Shown here: one piece after another, positions 21,291-33,479 of the stretch
How positions within the stretch are numbered: the stretch's first letter is position 1
Layout of the letters: each line of letters starts with the position of its first letter
NCBI RefSeq assembly: GCF_024586455.1
Contig: NC_065921.1
Location: forward strand, 49,188,574 to 49,252,573
DNA from: Bactrocera neohumeralis
Taxonomy: Eukaryota > Arthropoda > Insecta > Diptera > Tephritidae
Length of the DNA stretch: 64,000 nucleotides
Direction: 5' to 3'
Made by a program: the position numbers and the translations under genes
The notes under the pieces: model-generated
Told to the model about the DNA's origin: nothing
The model's input: only the letters and a program-made list of their open reading frames with translations
Databases searched by the model: none

Positions 21291-22486
21291 TATATGTATT
21301 ATTCTAAGACGAGGCGCTTATTTCCAGAGATCTACAAAACGTACAGAGACAAATAATACATCAAATTAAAGTGTGCGATCTGAAACTTTGCACAAATTTT
21401 ACAGATTTTAAATTCATTGAACCACTTTTGATATACATATGTATTTGCGTTTAAAGTTCTTCAATTTTTACATTAAGCTAATATAAGCAGCGCTTCTATA
21501 AAAAAGAGCATATATGTAAGAGAATGAATAATAACAAATGTTTCTGTCTTTTGTTTTCGTTACATACATACCCACATACGCGAAGGCGCAAGTGCGAAAT
21601 CTAGCAACAACAATGTTGTCTGCTCGGTAGAAAAATTACAATAAGCATAGATAACTTGATACGAGACTCTTTGGTTCGAGAGAGAGTTGTCAAAACTCGC
21701 ATTTTTTATAACATTTGCCAATGATGCCACTGCTGAAAAATATTAACTTGGGTATTTAATAATTTATACAAAACACTAAATTAAACACTTTGAAAATGCA
21801 TGCATACATATATATGTAAATGCTTAAATGCAAAATCATTAATTAATTTACATAAACATTTATTTTGCCAAAATACATATGTTGGCACTGTTTCATTTCA
21901 CACTAATTTCGTCAAGTAATTATAGCGCTGCTTTTCTGGCATCCCGTCTTTTTCACTAACTGCTGGTTGACGGCACCCTGATTGTGTTTTGTTGTCAGCT
22001 CAGAAAACAGATCAGCTGCAAGCGAGAGAGCAAGAAAAGAGATTCTAATCAAGTTATCTATGACAATAAGAGAATGACGAATATTACAAAATACAAATGT
22101 TTGCTTTGGTACATACATACATATGCATGCGCTAAGGCGCTATCTACTATTTGACATGCGCTCTCTTCTATGTTGCACGTATATGTATGTACGAGCTAAG
22201 GAACACTGCGCTTTGACATGCGCACTCTACTTTGTTTTATATTCACACATACATACTTACAAACATATGTATGTATATACATATGTATGAGCGAAAATAA
22301 GACGCAAGTGCAAAATCTAACAGAAATATTGTTGTCGGCGTTATTTTGATTAGAAGTGTTATTGAACGTTAGGTAAGCTTTGAGTCAGTTCAGTTTTCTT
22401 CCAAAAGTCAAGGCGGCTATTACCAGCGAATACATACATACTACATCGAATTTCAGTTCAGATTCAGATTAATTATTAAAAATAAA
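21291..22486. other. Non-coding AT-rich DNA upstream of Helitron Rep
   Basis: Two loosely repeated stretches, near 21540-21630 and 22240-22340, share ACATACATAC runs, GGCGCAAGTGC and AAATCTA phrases, separated by TTTGACATGCGC motifs that occur twice (22152, 22213). This may be Helitron 5' sequence or an unrelated repeat. No coding frame is convincing. Confidence 0.4.
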
Positions 22487-25213
22487 ATGCCAAACCAAAG
22501 GCGAATTAGACGAAAAAGGAGTTTAACAGGTCGAAGAGAAGAGGTGAATGTTATAGATAAAAAGGAATTTTTAATTATTAATGTATGTATGTATATGAAT
22601 TAACCTGTTTTATTAGAGCCGTAGTCATGCAGGATCTATGGCAAGTTATTTCAAAGCTGCCCTAAACTCCGTAGTTCTTCCGGAGTATAGTTCGCTTGGG
22701 GGTTTGACTAATATATGTTTACACTGTAAAGCAAAACATTTCGGAAGTGAAAAGGTACCTGTACTTTTCATTTTTTTATATTCGTAATATACATATGTAT
22801 ATACATACTTATTGTCTTAATATTTGGTTGAAATTGTTACTAGGTAAGAAATGGCTTTACGACATGTCGTCATGGCGGAAAAGTTAAACTTCAAGAATTA
22901 CGTGTACCTGAGTTTTTGAAAGCTGTGTTAGAAAATGATTTGAGCTCTTGGCGGGGACACTATTTGGAGAATATTCGGCAGCTAAATAGTTCGTTTGCTT
23001 TTGCATCGTTCGAAGAGAAAATTGCAGAGCCTACAGGGCGCGGACCATATTGCTTCCGAATACATGGATCAATATATCATGGGGTAGGTCCATTGCATGC
23101 AGATCATCCTTCAGAATCCTCCTACGCCCAGCTGTTTATTCTTGACACGGATCAAGCAACTGATATAAGGGCACAACATAATTCAAACTGCGATAGGTAT
23201 TTGCTGAGAGAAATCCACGAAATGCTTTCAAATATTAACCCCTTGGCAAATGAGTATAAGCATATGGCGCAGCTTGAACGCGAAGCGGAACAGAGGGCCA
23301 GAGAAGAAAATCGCAATGCTCGCCGAATTAGCATGTTACTTTTTAACAGCGCTGATCGACGTTATAATTTGCCAAGCTGCTCAGAAATTGCGGCCGTTTT
23401 CACAACAGAGGATGGTGAACCACCTGGAAATCGAAATTTGCGAATATTTTCACGGAAATCTGATATGCAGAATTTATTATTTATCTCAACGCTACATAGG
23501 TTGTGTGATCCATTAGTAAATCCGCTTTTGTTTCTTTATGGCGAGTCAGGATATGATGAAACTCTTCTGCATGAACAGGGTCATCGAACGGAATGTAGAT
23601 TTAAATTAACCCAACTGCAGTTTGTTGCTTACCGTATGGCGATAAGAGAAGGTTTCAGCTTGCTTTATGCGTCAGGTAAACTTTGACAACAGTATTTAGT
23701 TGACCAATATGTCAGAATTGAAGGAGCACGTCTGGCATTTCTGCGAACTCATCAGAAAGAGCTACGTGTTGAAACATATGCTGGTTTGCATGACTACTTA
23801 ATGCGTGGTGCAAATATGGAAAGTGTTCGTCCTGGTCGTATAGTTGTACTTCCTTCAAGTTTTGTTGGCTCTCCTCGAAATATGAACATGCATTACCAGG
23901 ATGCTATGGCTATCGTTAGAAAATATGGAAAACCGTCGCTTTTCATAACTTTTACATGCAACCCAAAATGGCCAGAAGTCATTCAGAACATTGAGAGATA
24001 CCAGGGACCGGAAATGCGTCCAGAACTGATAGCCCGGGTTTTTAAGCAGAAGCTCAATGAGCTTATGAAAGATATTTCCCAGTGGAATTTGTTTGGAAAG
24101 GTGAAATACTACCTAAATTTCATTGAGTTCCAAAAACGGGGTCTACCACATGCCCACATCTTAGTAGCACTTCACGAAGAAGATGTTATTCGCGAGCCTT
24201 CTGAAATTGACCTGGTTGTTTGCGCTGAGATTCCTAATGAGGAGGCAGAGCCTGAGTTGTAATGTATGATTCATGGCCCATGTGGAGTACTTAATCCATC
24301 ATCGCCCTGCATGACTGATACGGGAATTTGCTCCAAAAACTATCCGAAAACTTTTCATGCTAATACGCTTTCAAACGTTATCAGCTATCCTCAATATCGC
24401 CGCCGCAATGATGGAAATAAAATAGTTGTTCGTGCCAATAAACATTTAATTGAAATAGACAACCGATGGATAGTCCCATACAACAAATATCTGACCAAAA
24501 AATACAGTGCCCATATTAATGTCGAAATATGTTCATCGATAAAAAGCGTTAAATACCTCCACAAATATATTTACAAAGGATATGATTGCGCAACAGTTCA
24601 AATTATTGAACACCCAATTGATCGCGTGGATAATCATGATGAAATATTTACATTTATAGACGCTCGATATGTTAGTGCGCCTGAAGCCTGTTGGAGGCTT
24701 TTGGAATTTTCAATGCAAGACAAGTCGCACATGGTAAAAGCTTTAGCCGTTCACCTTCCAGACTCACAAAATATTTATTTTCGTGATGATAATGCTGCGA
24801 TTTCTGATACCCTTGCTCGATGCCGCGATACCACTTTAACCGCATATTTTAAATTGAATGCGATAGATCCATTTGCGAATACTTCGTTGTATTATCAAAT
24901 TCCTGAGTACTATACTTGGCAAGATGCGTCGCGCTCATGGCAAAGAAGAAAACGACCGAGTAATGCAATTTGTAGAATGTATACGGTCGATCCAAAAAAT
25001 CGGGAACTCTTTGCTTTACGTTTATTACTTACTTCGTTAAAAGGATCGAGGTCGTATTCAGATATATTAACCGTGAACAGGGAACATCTCTATTCTTATT
25101 GGGAATCAGCAGTAAAGAGAAAGTTGCTAGCGGATGACACAGAGTGGACCGCTGCACTTGAAGAAGCATCTGTCTTTAAAATGCCTGTGCAACTGAGACG
25201 TATATTTGCAATC
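22487..25213 (+). pseudogene. Helitron Rep (HUH) N-terminal gene, three apparent exons, helicase missing
   Basis: Proposed exons are 22487-22543, 22617-22754 and 22844-25213; the introns (73 and 89 bp) start GT and end AG, and phase is kept. Exon 2 ends and exon 3 starts within the usual zinc-like strip CLHCKAKHF...FTTCRHGGKV. Exon 3 carries the Rep motifs FITFTCNPKWPEV, GLPHAHILVAL (the HUH histidines) and VKYLHKYIYKGYD (catalytic tyrosines). The frame is unbroken except for a TGA at 23684-23686 (Trp expected) and a TAA at 24260-24262. After LRRIFAI a GTAAGT at 25214 looks like a third donor, but no downstream exon or Pif1 helicase follows. It would have nicked and transferred single-stranded DNA in rolling-circle transposition. 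Confidence 0.9.
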
Positions 25214-25231
25214 GTAAGTTTAATCGATTGA

Positions 25232-25713
25232 AGGCAATGCAGTATCAACAATAGCAAACTAGAAATTACTTTTAAAATTTTGATTTTCTGTGATGTATGT
25301 ACATTTGTATGGTACATACATAAATATGGGATACTTTGGTTGCGAATCTACGCATAGCAACGTAAATCATACAACAACAACCACTAGGCGTTACTGTTAA
25401 AAAATTGATAATATATTCGCCTGTATAATTTAAATATTTATTTATAGGTTTATAATTTGTATTAGAATGCGAAAATATGAAACTATGACTTTTATATATT
25501 ATACATATATAAATGAAATAAATTAAGTAATTTTGTACACGAATTGAGAAAATAGAGATAGATCGATTTGCCCCGATCAGAAGTATATTCAATGTGAAAT
25601 AGCTAATTTCCTTTAATGTGAAATTTTCGATGATTTGAATATATTAATTTATTTGTTTGTGTATTTTTGTTAATCTAATTAGAATATTAGGTTTGTTGTT
25701 GTAAATTTCAATA
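25232..25713. other. AT-rich spacer
   Basis: No element ends, domain wording or stable frames seen between the Helitron remnant and the MITE. The expected Helitron 3' hairpin and CTRR end were not recognised. Confidence 0.45.
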
Positions 25714-25846
25714 TATGTGACCTGGTCTACGAACGGAGCTAACGTGCGGAAACAGAAAAAGCATCTCATCTTCCATCGGAATCAACTAAAAAGTGAAAAT
25801 TGATTTTTTGACACCTAAGCCCCCTTTCCGTAGACCAGGTCACATA
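25714..25846. mobile_element. 133 bp MITE with TIR TGTGACCTGGTCTACG
   Basis: The first ~16 bp after TA (TGTGACCTGGTCTACG) recur reversed at 25829-25844 as CGTAGACCAGGTCACA, followed by TA. A TA duplication and the short non-coding body fit a Tc1/mariner-type MITE. The inner sequence, GAACGGAG on the left and CCCCCTTTC on the right, diverges. Confidence 0.75.
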
Positions 25847-26796
25847 TGTATGTATAAATTAGTAAATAAAATACATATATTAGTAGAATTATTATAAATT
25901 AATTATTTTTATGATTTTTAAATAATTTCTAAATTAAAAATCATGAAAAAGTAGTTCTTTTATTTTTTTTCCAAAAAATTTAAATTTTTTTAAAAATTAA
26001 AAAAAAATGTCGCATTATTATAAATTAATTATGATTATTAAAAAAATGATGCATTATTATAAATTAATTATTTTTATGATTTTTAACGTTTCTAAAAATC
26101 ATGAAAAATTATTTTTTTTTAAATATCAAAAATTTTTTTTTTTTTAATTTTTGTTTGAAAAAATATATGATGTTTTTTTAAGTTTTTTTGTCAAAAATTA
26201 AATCTTTTTTTTTTCAAAATTATTCTTAAGAAAATGAGTAAACTTTAATGTCATCTTGTTTATCCTCAAAGAGACAATAATATTAAAATATTTATATTTC
26301 TAGATTCTAGCCAAGCACCATTGGTCTCGACTAAGGTGTAATATTAAAATATCCTTTTTTCGTCCTTTTCGATACGATATCCTTGAATTTTTTTTTTTTC
26401 TGAATTCTATAGACAATAAAATTCTAGGAAGCTACCTGGAAGCGCAAGTCGTTTGCTGCACTCTAAACATATTTAAATAACATTTAAAAACAAAATGGCC
26501 AGACCCGTTGGTCTCGATGAGGGTTAAACAATTTGTAAAAATTTCCTAAAATGTTTCAATTTTGTATGAAAACCTTACTTTGGGTGCAGTATTAGTAGCC
26601 TTAAGATTTAATATATACCATCCAAACCAACAACATACGGCATAAAAATGGACATTAATTGCATCCTAAATATGCGGCGAGCAACTTGCGACGTAGTTGG
26701 TCGACTTTTAAAATATGCTTCACAAACTTTACGAAATATTACAATGGATATTTTTTTTACAAGTTGCGAGAGCTCTCACCATTTATTGAAAGCTAA
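25847..26796. other. AT-rich DNA with long homopolymer and AAATT runs
   Basis: Locally repeated phrases (ATTATTATAAATTAATTA at 25886, 26014 and 26052, and CATGAAAAA) make a simple-sequence patch. Two GGTCTCGA-containing phrases occur near 26322 and 26508. No coding frame. Confidence 0.45.
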
Positions 26797-27150
26797 CAAG
26801 TAAGGAAGAGCTTAGTTCGGGTATAACCGAATATTTTATACCCTTGCGACTTGCAGGGATTAATGTCAGGGAAGTACCTTCAGGTTTCAAAGGTTTTATT
26901 AGTTATATGGGGACTAGAGCAAGTTGTATCCGATTTTATTCATTCTAAGCACAAATATGCACCGTTATAAGAAAAACACACTCTCTCAATTTTATTAAAA
27001 TAACTCACATATCGGTGGTGTAAATTCATCCCCAAGTTCGAAAATCTTTACATTAGGTATTTGTGGGCTAAGGCAAGTGTTAGTCAGAGTTAACCGATTT
27101 TTTACACACAGATATACTATCACGGAGACAGAGTTTTCTTTGAATTTCAA
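26797..27150 (-). repeat. Degenerate copy of the CTTCCTTACTTGTT-ended repeat, opposite orientation
   Basis: Starts AACAAGTAAGGAAGAGC then GTTCGGGTATAACCGAATATTTTATACCC, the reverse complement of the end at 10519-10572. It continues with wording also seen at 4930-5120 and 29500-29660 (AGTTATATGGG, CGATTTTA). Confidence 0.55.
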
Positions 27151-27439
27151 TCGTACTAAAAAGGTAAATATTTCAGTACCTGCGATTTTGTCACCGCTAC
27201 TTAAAAATCACTGGTCACAGATGTGAAAAGTTTTCTAAAGTAGCTGTGACTGGAATTAGCGTACACATGAGAAACTTCCACAAAGTAGCAGTCACAGTGT
27301 CACATGAAACGAAAAGTTTTATTAATCAACGTATTTTTAATATAGCAGTTCCCTCGCGTAAATTTATTGTTAGTTATTATAGGACACGTTTTGTCTTGCG
27401 CACAAAAATGGGTATAAAGATAGTTGAATTGCGAAAAAT

Positions 27440-27730
27440 CATATTATACTGTTGAAAAGAATGAGTTAATTATGCAGCGACCGGAGAAGGGTTAGCAAAA
27501 ACGATAATGAAATATCTTTTGAAAGTTGGCATTGACTGCTCTTTTTGATATGGCCAAGGGTATGATGGAGCTTCAGCAATGAGTGGGGAATTTCATGGTG
27601 CCCATGCATTCGTAAAATTGAGTTTCCCATTAGCGATCTATGTACATTGCATGGCACATAGCTTTAATCTGGCAATCAACTCAGCCTGCGAAGTTGTTGG
27701 TATCAGAAATGCACTAGGAACAATTGTACG
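27440..27730 (+). pseudogene. hAT transposase fragment (ZMYM1-like type)
   Basis: Frames in this stretch read YAATGEGLAKTIMKYLLKVG, then after a stop GQGYDGASAMSGEFHGAHAF and YVHCMAHSFNLAINSACE, ending at GIRNALGTI. The D in GYDGAS and the CxxH of CMAHSFNLAI are the second catalytic block of hAT proteins of the kind annotated as zinc-finger MYM-type 1. It covers roughly 90 residues only; no ends or flanking repeats found. A GTACGTA after GTI may be a chance splice donor. Confidence 0.75.
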
Positions 27731-28538
27731 TACGTAAATGAAAAAAAGAAACAATTTTGTTCAGTTTTATTTATTGGCTTTTGTCTGTTACAATTTTTAT
27801 TACAGTCACAGTTTAAAATCACTGCAACTATGAAGTCACAGTCATCGACCACCACTAATCTCAAACATTGACCGATGTTGAGCAGTTTTGTTTCGATTTA
27901 GGAAAATTTTAGTCACAAGGTTTCACACCACAAATGTAAAGTTTTATGCTGATATAGTAATTCATTCTTAATTTGTATACTAGACAGTAAAAGTTTCAAA
28001 TGGAGTATAAAATTGGGTTATGTAGTCCGATTTCGAATTTTTCCGATATTTTCACACTGTGATATAGGAATGTCACGTACCAAATGTGGTACGGCGGTTC
28101 TCGAGATATGTGGTTTCACCTAAAAGTGGGCGATCTTACGCCCATCTCCCATTTTTTTTCTCTCGCTACTACAAGACCTCGTACGATCTCGGGGGTAAAA
28201 TTTAATGGCTCTGGCGTATTTAGTTATTGATCACGCTTCTAGTAGTTTTTAACAGTACCTCATCCGATTTCATCAATTTTAACACACACCCTTTTTTGTG
28301 CCAAGTTGGAGTTTTATATCTTAATCTACGTGCATCTACGAATTTGTACTTTTTTTTACCAAGGAATGCGTGCAGCAAAGAGATATCTCCATTTTTATTT
28401 AAGTTACAACTTGCACGGAATTGTGGACGGACGGACCTGATTATTTAAATATACTATATCGTTCTCAATTAATTTTAGGTGATACAACGGTTAGATGAAC
28501 GAAGCTATTATACTCTGTAGAAGCATGCTGCAAGAATA
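27731..28538. repeat. Degenerate interspersed repeat
   Basis: Non-coding, with wording of the same repeat group as 5705-6780: a CACCTAAAAGTGGGCG stretch near 28110, a GGACGGACGGACC tract at 28425, and a closing CTATTATACTCTGTAGAAGC. Boundaries are unclear apart from the mariner that starts at 28539. Confidence 0.4.
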
Positions 28539-29335
28539 TTGGGTAGTCGAAAAAGTCTTTTCGTATTTCTAATCAAATTTCAACTTATTTTTTCTATTTA
28601 TACTACTCAATAAATAACAAATATGTACCATTTTGCCTTTTTTGCGCTAGACACATTATTCCATCACTGTAAGTCAAAATTTCTAGAACGGAAGCGAGCA
28701 AACCATTGTTGTGCTACACGAACTGATACCAGGTTGTTCAATAAGTCAAAATACTCTTGCTATACAGTGCATTTTCCTGATGAAAAATGATTTTTTTCTT
28801 CTGCAAATCGGGTCTTTTTTCGCGATTTTTTTCCTTCAACTGGTCCGAAAGGTTGCAATAAGATTCAGAACTAACTGTTTACCGTTTTGCAAGTAATCCA
28901 CAAACAAAATTTCTCTAGCATCGCTTAAAACTGATGTCATAACTTTCTTGGCTGATTTCCGGACACGAACTCGTTTCGAATCCGAACAACCAGGTTCACA
29001 CCAGTCTTTAGCCTCTTGTTTTGATTCAGAATCATGGTGATAGACCCATGTCTCATCCCTAGTGATGTGCGACGCACAAAATCCACTTTATCCTTTTTAA
29101 AACGCTCCAAATGTTGCTGAGAAAGTCGCATTCGAATGTGTTTTTGTTCCATTGTTAGCGAATGTGGCGAATATAACTCACACTGCCCAATGAGATATGT
29201 AGAGCCTCTACTAAATCTCTATCAGTCAATCGACGATCTTTCAAGCCATATCCTGTATTTTGGCTATGATTTCTGGTGTTGATGCGCTTTTTCGACATCC
29301 TTCATGTGGATCGTATACGCAATATTTAAGCAGTT
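28539..29335 (-). mobile_element. Mariner element, 5'-truncated and decayed
   Basis: The 3' inverted repeat TTGGGTAGTCGAAAAAGTC at 28539, preceded by TA, is a familiar mariner end. Read leftward the protein gives SASTPEIIAKIQDM near 29250-29300, DRRLTDRDLVEALHISLGSV near 29170-29235, and HLERFKKDKVDFVRR near 29080-29120. A catalytic block shifted out of frame then gives MRHGSITM where the family has a DETW motif. The N-terminal helix-turn-helix and 5' repeat are missing. Many stops; no function. Confidence 0.85.
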
Positions 29336-30008
29336 TAAAAACTACATTGTCCAATATGCACGGTATAAATCTCACCATTCGAAAATCTTGCATTAGGTGT
29401 GTGTGAGATTTGGGTAGTATTGACATTTTATCTATTTTCAGCATTACTATATGTATATTATTAACGGAAAAATATGTTCTCTGTGTTTTATTAAGGTACT
29501 TCACATACCATTATATAAGAAGTAAAGTCAAGATTGAATGGACCATACTGATGTTAGTTATATGGGGTGTAGGGCAAGTTTTCACCTGTTTTAAACTATT
29601 TTAGCACCAAAGATGAGCTATTATTAGAGCAACATGCCCTCTCAACTTTATTAATATAACTCTGATATTTGCGCTGATATAAGCTGATATAAGAGAAATA
29701 TTTGTTCGGCACAAGCTATTTTTAACGTACAAGACTAATCTGAAACCCAATTATTCGAATATCCGGTCTGCAACCGTTTGTATGAATATTGGTCGATTAA
29801 TACTATTCGAATAGTCGTAACATTGTCGACATACGATAAGAGAAATATTTGTCCGATGAAACTACTTTTAACATACAAGAATAATCTGAAAACCGTTTAT
29901 TCGACTATTTGAGTAGATGGTATGCTTGGTCGCATTTAATTGCAGAGTCGGACATTAGGGATCAGGGTGGTATGGGGATTAGCTGGGATTAGATGTTAGT
30001 GGTGTGAT
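29336..30008. repeat. Degenerate repeats with a ~148 bp internal period
   Basis: Phrases starting ATAAGAGAAATATTTGT recur at about 29690 and 29838, each followed by TTTTTAAC(G/A)TACAAGA and AATCTGAAA, so a ~148 bp unit is present nearly twice. The left part (29336-29660) resembles 26900-27060. No coding capacity. Confidence 0.5.
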
Positions 30009-30816
30009 CTCCTCTTCTTCTTCTTAATTGGCGTAGACACCGCTTACGCGATTATAGCCGAGTTAACAACAGCGCGCCAGTCGTTTCTTCTTTTCGCTAC
30101 GTGGCGCCAATTGGATATTCCAAACGAAGTCAGGTCCTTCTCCACTTGGTCCTTCCAACGGAGTGGAGGTCTTCCTCTTCCTCTGCTTCCCCCGGCGGGT
30201 ACTGCGTCGAATACTTTCAGAGCTGGAGTGTTTTCATCCATCCGGGCAACATGACCTAGCCAGCGTAGCCGCTGTTTTTTAATCCGCTGAACTATGTCGA
30301 TGTCGTCGTATATCTCGTACAGCTCATCGTTCCATCGAATGCGATATTCGCCGTGGCCAATGCGCAAAGGACCATAAATCTTTCGCAGAATTTTTCTCTC
30401 GAAAATTCGTAACGTCGACTCATCGGTTGTTGTCATCAGGCCTCTGCACCATACAGCAGGACGGGAATTATGAGCGACTTATAGAGTTTAGCTTTTGTTC
30501 GTCGAGAGAGGACTTTACTTTTCAATTGCCTACTCAGTCCGAAGTAGCACCTGTTGGCAAGAGCAATACTGCGTTGGATTTCCAGGCTGACATTGTTGGT
30601 GGTGTTAATGCTGGTTCCTAAATAGACGAAATTATCTACAACTTCAAAGTTATGACCGTCAACAGTGACGTGAGAGACAAGTCGCGAGTGCGACGACTGT
30701 TTGTTTGATGACAGGAGATATTTCGTTTTGCCCTCGTTCACTGCCAGACCCATTTTCTGTGCTTCCTTGTCCAGCCTGGAGAAAGCAGAACTAACGGCGC
30801 GGGTGTTGTGTGCCAC
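30009..30816 (-). mobile_element. RTE-like copy, 3' part
   Basis: Starts with the RTE 3' tail (TCTTCTTCTTCTTAATTGGCG) and includes the C-terminal frame at 30044-30436 (DDIDIVQRIKKQRLRWLGHV) and the post-active-site frame at 30436-30816, offset by a ~5 base deletion at the AWT(L/M) position. It breaks off at GGTGTTG, just after the RT active site. Sequence at 31386-31865 continues the same element upstream, so 30817-31385 is best read as an insertion. Confidence 0.9.
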
Positions 30817-31385
30817 CAGTCCAGAGCCGTATGGAAGCTTAACTGGTAGTAGTTTCGCCTATGAGGCCTGATCCGAGACTTAATTCTGATACCACGTGGA
30901 GCAGAAGCCCTTGGAGGTAGCTCCAACCTGCTCATGCGGACTGGCCTCTTGGGGAGTATCGTGGTGGTTGTGGTTAAAACCCAAATGCGGGAAAAACTCA
31001 CTTTGTCAGTTGAATGTGGAGTTGCATTGCAACCGGATGCCAGACCCAAAGCACGGCAAAGGTTTTAGATGGGCCTCGAACCCGACCAAGGTGGTTAGTG
31101 TGTCCATTCCATACTGCCAATTGCTACTGAAAATGCTTAGCATTCTCAGGACGTTGATCAACGCATTGATTTGATCCGCTGTGCTTTTGAGCGCCGTGGA
31201 CTAAGGCTGTCGTCAGCAGGTACCCACGTTAAATACACCGGACGTTGTCAACAATGACACCCCCCTGCAGGTAGGGGCCCCCTGCTTGCATGGGGAAGAA
31301 TATTGAAATAGAAAGCACCGTGAGGTTAGGCCGTCGCCGGCAGGTACTCACGTAAAACGCATCGGACTCTGTCAACAGTGACAAT
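30817..31385. other. GC-richer block interrupting the RTE copy, with a 122 bp tandem duplication
   Basis: About 570 bp with higher GC than its surroundings and no recognised protein. The phrase GCTGTCGTCAGCAGGTACCC at about 31208 recurs with changes at about 31330 (GCCGTCGCCGGCAGGTACTC), each followed by a CACGT... CATCGGAC-like stretch and TGTCAACA(A/G)TGACA, giving a period near 122 bp. Tandem subrepeats are common in non-LTR 5' leaders and at some MITE ends, but I cannot name the source. Confidence 0.5.
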
Positions 31386-31865
31386 CTTATAAAAGATTGT
31401 ACCTGCTCGATTAAGCTCGCCTTTTCTAAAACATCGTTTGGTATCGAACGGGTCGAAGAGGTCCTTCCCGATCCTGCGGAGCTTTTGATGTTGCTCAAAG
31501 TCAGTTTACAAAACCGTAATAGTTTTGATGGGATACTAAATTCAGACATAGCGGCATAGAGGCAGCTGGCAAAAGCAGCACGTGTCTTTTCCAAGATTTG
31601 GCGTCTGGTTAATATCTGGTCGATTATTAATTTGCAGGCCCAAAGCCACACTGATAGGGTTCAATCACTTTGTTGACGGTGGGCTTTAATCTTTCACACA
31701 ATATGCTCCATGGAACTTTATATGCGATGTTGAGGAGGCTTATCCCACGGTAGTTGGCGCAAATTGTGGCTTCTCATTTTCGTAGAAAATTGTTCAGCTG
31801 TCTGTTGTGATTGCAGCTTTTCGAAGTCGGACCTTCCTTGTATTTGTTGACGTGCGTGCTGCGTC
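31386..31865 (-). mobile_element. RTE-like copy, RT part with deletions
   Basis: Continues the 30009-30816 copy. The frame in 31390-31651 reads MSEFSIPSKLLRFCKLTLSN, and further upstream the text of the copy 1 region 1020-1160 is present. At about 31780 it jumps to the equivalent of 1912 and ends near 31865. About 750 bp of RT N-terminus and linker are missing. Confidence 0.85.
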
Positions 31866-31879
31866 TCCCATTACCCAAG

Positions 31880-32340
31880 TAGGTATAAATAATTGAATAC
31901 GTAGATGATCGCAAGGACCGTGGTAGCCAAGGAAATTAGTCTAATAGAGTGTCTGTGCAATCATGCGGCGACAAAAATCAAAAAATGGCTTACGGCGTCA
32001 AAGCTACAACTAGCTGACCAAAAGACGGAAGCAGTATTAATTACAAGCAGGAAAAAAGCTATAGGTCGCCACAGTCAATATTTGTGGATACACCATTACG
32101 AAACAGCAGGCATTGAAATATCTAGGACTGGTGATAGATTCGACGTTAAATTACAAGACGTAGCTAGACAAAGCCTTTGAAAAAGCATCACAAGCCCACA
32201 GAGTTTAGGGTTTACTACGTAGGCATACTGGTTCGCAAGTCCTGCTTGAGCGTGGTCCCAAGGGAAGTGTTTCTTTAGCCGACAATAAGAATCGAACATA
32301 TCGTCCGAAGAAATGGCGATATCATTGAAAATTCCCCTTG
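31880..32340 (+). pseudogene. R1-clade RT fragment
   Basis: The frame at 31905-32180 includes AATKIKKWLTASKLQLA and KTEAVLITSRKKA, closely matching the R1-clade element at 40075-40170 (TTAKIKDWLTETKLQLA, KTEAVLITSR). The piece begins just after the RT active site and fades before 32340. Several shifts follow. It is therefore a diverged relative of the 36688-41140 element rather than a copy of it. Confidence 0.75.
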
Positions 32341-33479
32341 TTTTTCGCTTCGTGCCTTAAAAACTTGGTTGCTAGATACCTGTAAGAAAGGGTCTCCAGG
32401 TATGAGTTCTTATTTGTATCTATAATTGTAAATTCGCTTTCAATTATTTAAAAGCATCATTGGTTTTCGAATTTTGTATGCTCTAGAACCTCGTACGGTT
32501 TCTTTGTAAACATAAACGGTTAGTATTAGGATTGAAATTTGACTAATTTAAACCAATATTGTTTTTTCATTTTGAATTTTATTACTAAATGAAAAAAGTA
32601 GTTTTAATCGCAACGATAATAATTTTATACGAAATTTACTGCTCTACAAAAATGGTGTATTTTTTCCTATTTTTTCTTTTTTGTATTTTCCTTTTATAGA
32701 CGATGATGTTTGACGATGAATATCTCGTAAACCCTTAATTTAATCGCGAAATTATATAGACCATTTTTTAGAGTAAAAAATTTCCCACTAGACAATTTAA
32801 ATTTAAAGCGATTTCTTTTTATTGAGTCACCGAACGTATACTCTTGCAACTCTCAAGAACCAAAGCTCCGGAAATTACTTAAGGCGCTGGCAAAACTTTA
32901 TTTTAAAGAATGTTGCAAAAGAATTTAACATTTATTATTCGAGGAAATTCTGAGTAAACTACAATCAAATTTATGCTTTATTTAAGGAAATTAACTTAGA
33001 ATAAGTTTTATTGCTATATTTTAGTTGGCGTCAGTTACAATTATAAAAAAACTAGCGGACCGGTACGCAATTCGCTACGTATAAAGTAAAATAATTGTTG
33101 AATTTACGCAGAGTAATCTCACAACCAACATAGAACAATTAACAAACAGAATGTTAAAACGACACAAAATAATTTTATAGACACCACTTTCAGATAAAGA
33201 ACAAACACAATTTTTATATATGTATACTTATATATATGAACAACTATTTCTCCGTTTATTTTAGATGCGTGCAGACAACTCGATATTCACATGTGTAATG
33301 AAATTCAAATATGAAAAACGTACATATTTCATTGTAATAGAAGAAAAGTAATAGAAGAAAAGCAATAAAAGAATAGTAATAGAAGAAAAGTAATAGAAGT
33401 GTACATTTTGATCTTTTTACTGTGAATATTCACAATATTAAATAGCAGTGATGTCATTAAAAAGGAACTGCAAATCCAA
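32341..33479. other. AT-rich DNA, possibly including a Copia LTR
   Basis: No coding signal. Near 33340-33395 the phrase AATAGAAGAAAAG(T/C)AATA repeats three to four times. Part of 32900-33479 may be the 3' LTR of the Copia fragment to its right, but no second LTR is present for comparison. Confidence 0.35.

Noticed and set aside
30817..31385. Ribosomal RNA fragment hosting an R-type retrotransposon
   Set aside because: The GC-rich block beside RT text suggested it, but I could not match any conserved rRNA helix, and the flanking element is RTE-like, not R1 or R2.
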